From positions 1-6,083 of the forward strand of contig JACUUS010000136.1 of assembly GCA_014859215.1 (NCBI GenBank): DNA of 6,083 nt, in the 5' to 3' direction. Made by a program: the position numbers and the translations under genes. Of this stretch, positions 5,920 through 6,083 are shown piece by piece. Numbering within the stretch: position 1 is the stretch's first letter; the number at the start of each line of letters is the position of its first letter. This DNA is from Dehalococcoidia bacterium. GTDB lineage: Bacteria > Chloroflexota > Dehalococcoidia > SZUA-161. The notes under the pieces are model-generated. The model was not told the origin of the DNA and made no database searches. It saw nothing but the letters and a program-made list of their open reading frames with translations.

Positions 5920-5924
5920 CCTCC
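5920..5924 (-). promoter_or_regulatory. Ribosome binding site of the decarboxylase-family gene
   Basis: The minus strand reads GGAGG, 5 nt before the ATG at 5914. This strong match supports the chosen start. Confidence 0.8.
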
Positions 5925-5966
5925 AGTTCACCCTGTCAGCCTCCGGGCCGCAGGTGTTACTCCCGA

Positions 5967-5996
5967 ATTATACGTCACCGGGCGGCCCCATTTCTA
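5967..5996 (-). promoter_or_regulatory. Sigma70-type promoter of the decarboxylase-family gene
   Basis: On the minus strand TAGAAA (5996-5991, 4/6 to TTGACA) is followed by an 18 bp spacer and a perfect TATAAT (5972-5967). Transcription would start near 5960, leaving a leader of about 45 nt. This is the only perfect -10 in the upstream region. Confidence 0.6.
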
Positions 5997-6005
5997 TCGC
6001 GTGAC

Positions 6006-6047
6006 CAAGCAGAAAGCCGGGAATACAGCGCAGCGCGGGGCTGCTTG
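6006..6047. repeat. 7-bp inverted repeat upstream of the decarboxylase-family gene
   Basis: CAAGCAG (6006-6012) and CTGCTTG (6041-6047) are perfect inverted copies with a 28 bp spacer. They lie just upstream of the leftward promoter, and the right arm overlaps a TTGACA hexamer. This could be a pair of operator half-sites or chance. Confidence 0.35.
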
Positions 6048-6077
6048 ACAATCCTTCCCGCGTGTGATAACGATAAT
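6045..6077 (+). promoter_or_regulatory. Possible rightward promoter leaving the window
   Basis: A perfect TTGACA (6045-6050) is followed by AT-rich GATAAC (6066-6071, 15 bp spacer) and GATAAT (6072-6077, 21 bp spacer). Neither spacing is ideal. If real, it would drive a gene beyond the right edge, divergent from the decarboxylase-family gene. Confidence 0.25.
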
Positions 6078-6083
6078 CCAAAG

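Overview
This window looks like ordinary bacterial chromosome from a GC-rich (moderately high by eye) anaerobe. It holds five genes, all of which appear complete. No tRNA, rRNA, CRISPR array, transposase or phage gene was seen. The combination of an aldehyde:ferredoxin-oxidoreductase-type enzyme, an acyl-CoA dehydrogenase, an acetoacetate-decarboxylase-family protein and a DUF5679-type zinc ribbon suggests an anaerobic Chloroflexota (Dehalococcoidia-like) lineage. That assignment is inferred from gene content only and is not proven.

Layout. An acyl-CoA dehydrogenase (minus strand, 5-1240) is divergent from a tungsten/molybdenum-pterin oxidoreductase of the AOR family (plus strand, 1360-3276). 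The 119 bp between them carries two back-to-back promoters that overlap completely and are embedded in an inverted repeat. The AOR gene converges, with 7 bp between stop codons, on an AI-2E/PerM-family membrane protein (minus strand, 3284-4381). That gene starts with TTG and has a leader able to fold over its ribosome binding site. A 205 bp gap then leads to a small coiled-coil/zinc-ribbon protein (plus strand, 4587-5000). A 104 bp gap with a hairpin and a 12-bp tandem repeat separates it from a convergent acetoacetate-decarboxylase-family gene (minus strand, 5105-5914). The last 169 bp contain that gene's promoter, an inverted repeat and a possible rightward promoter leaving the window.

How the genes may work together. 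Three of the five products are enzymes of acyl-CoA, aldehyde/carboxylate or keto-acid chemistry. The shared regulatory region of the dehydrogenase and the AOR-like gene suggests linked control in fatty-, aromatic- or alicyclic-acid metabolism. All three enzymes depart from textbook members at recognised active-site positions: the dehydrogenase lacks the usual C-terminal glutamate but has one at the LCAD/IVD position, the AOR-like protein lacks an obvious counterpart of the AOR active-site Glu, and the decarboxylase-like protein keeps the Lys-Lys pair but not the Arg. Substrates therefore cannot be read from family names. No clear new multi-gene system was found. The most useful leads are the divergent control region, the leader of the membrane-protein gene and the active-site variations.
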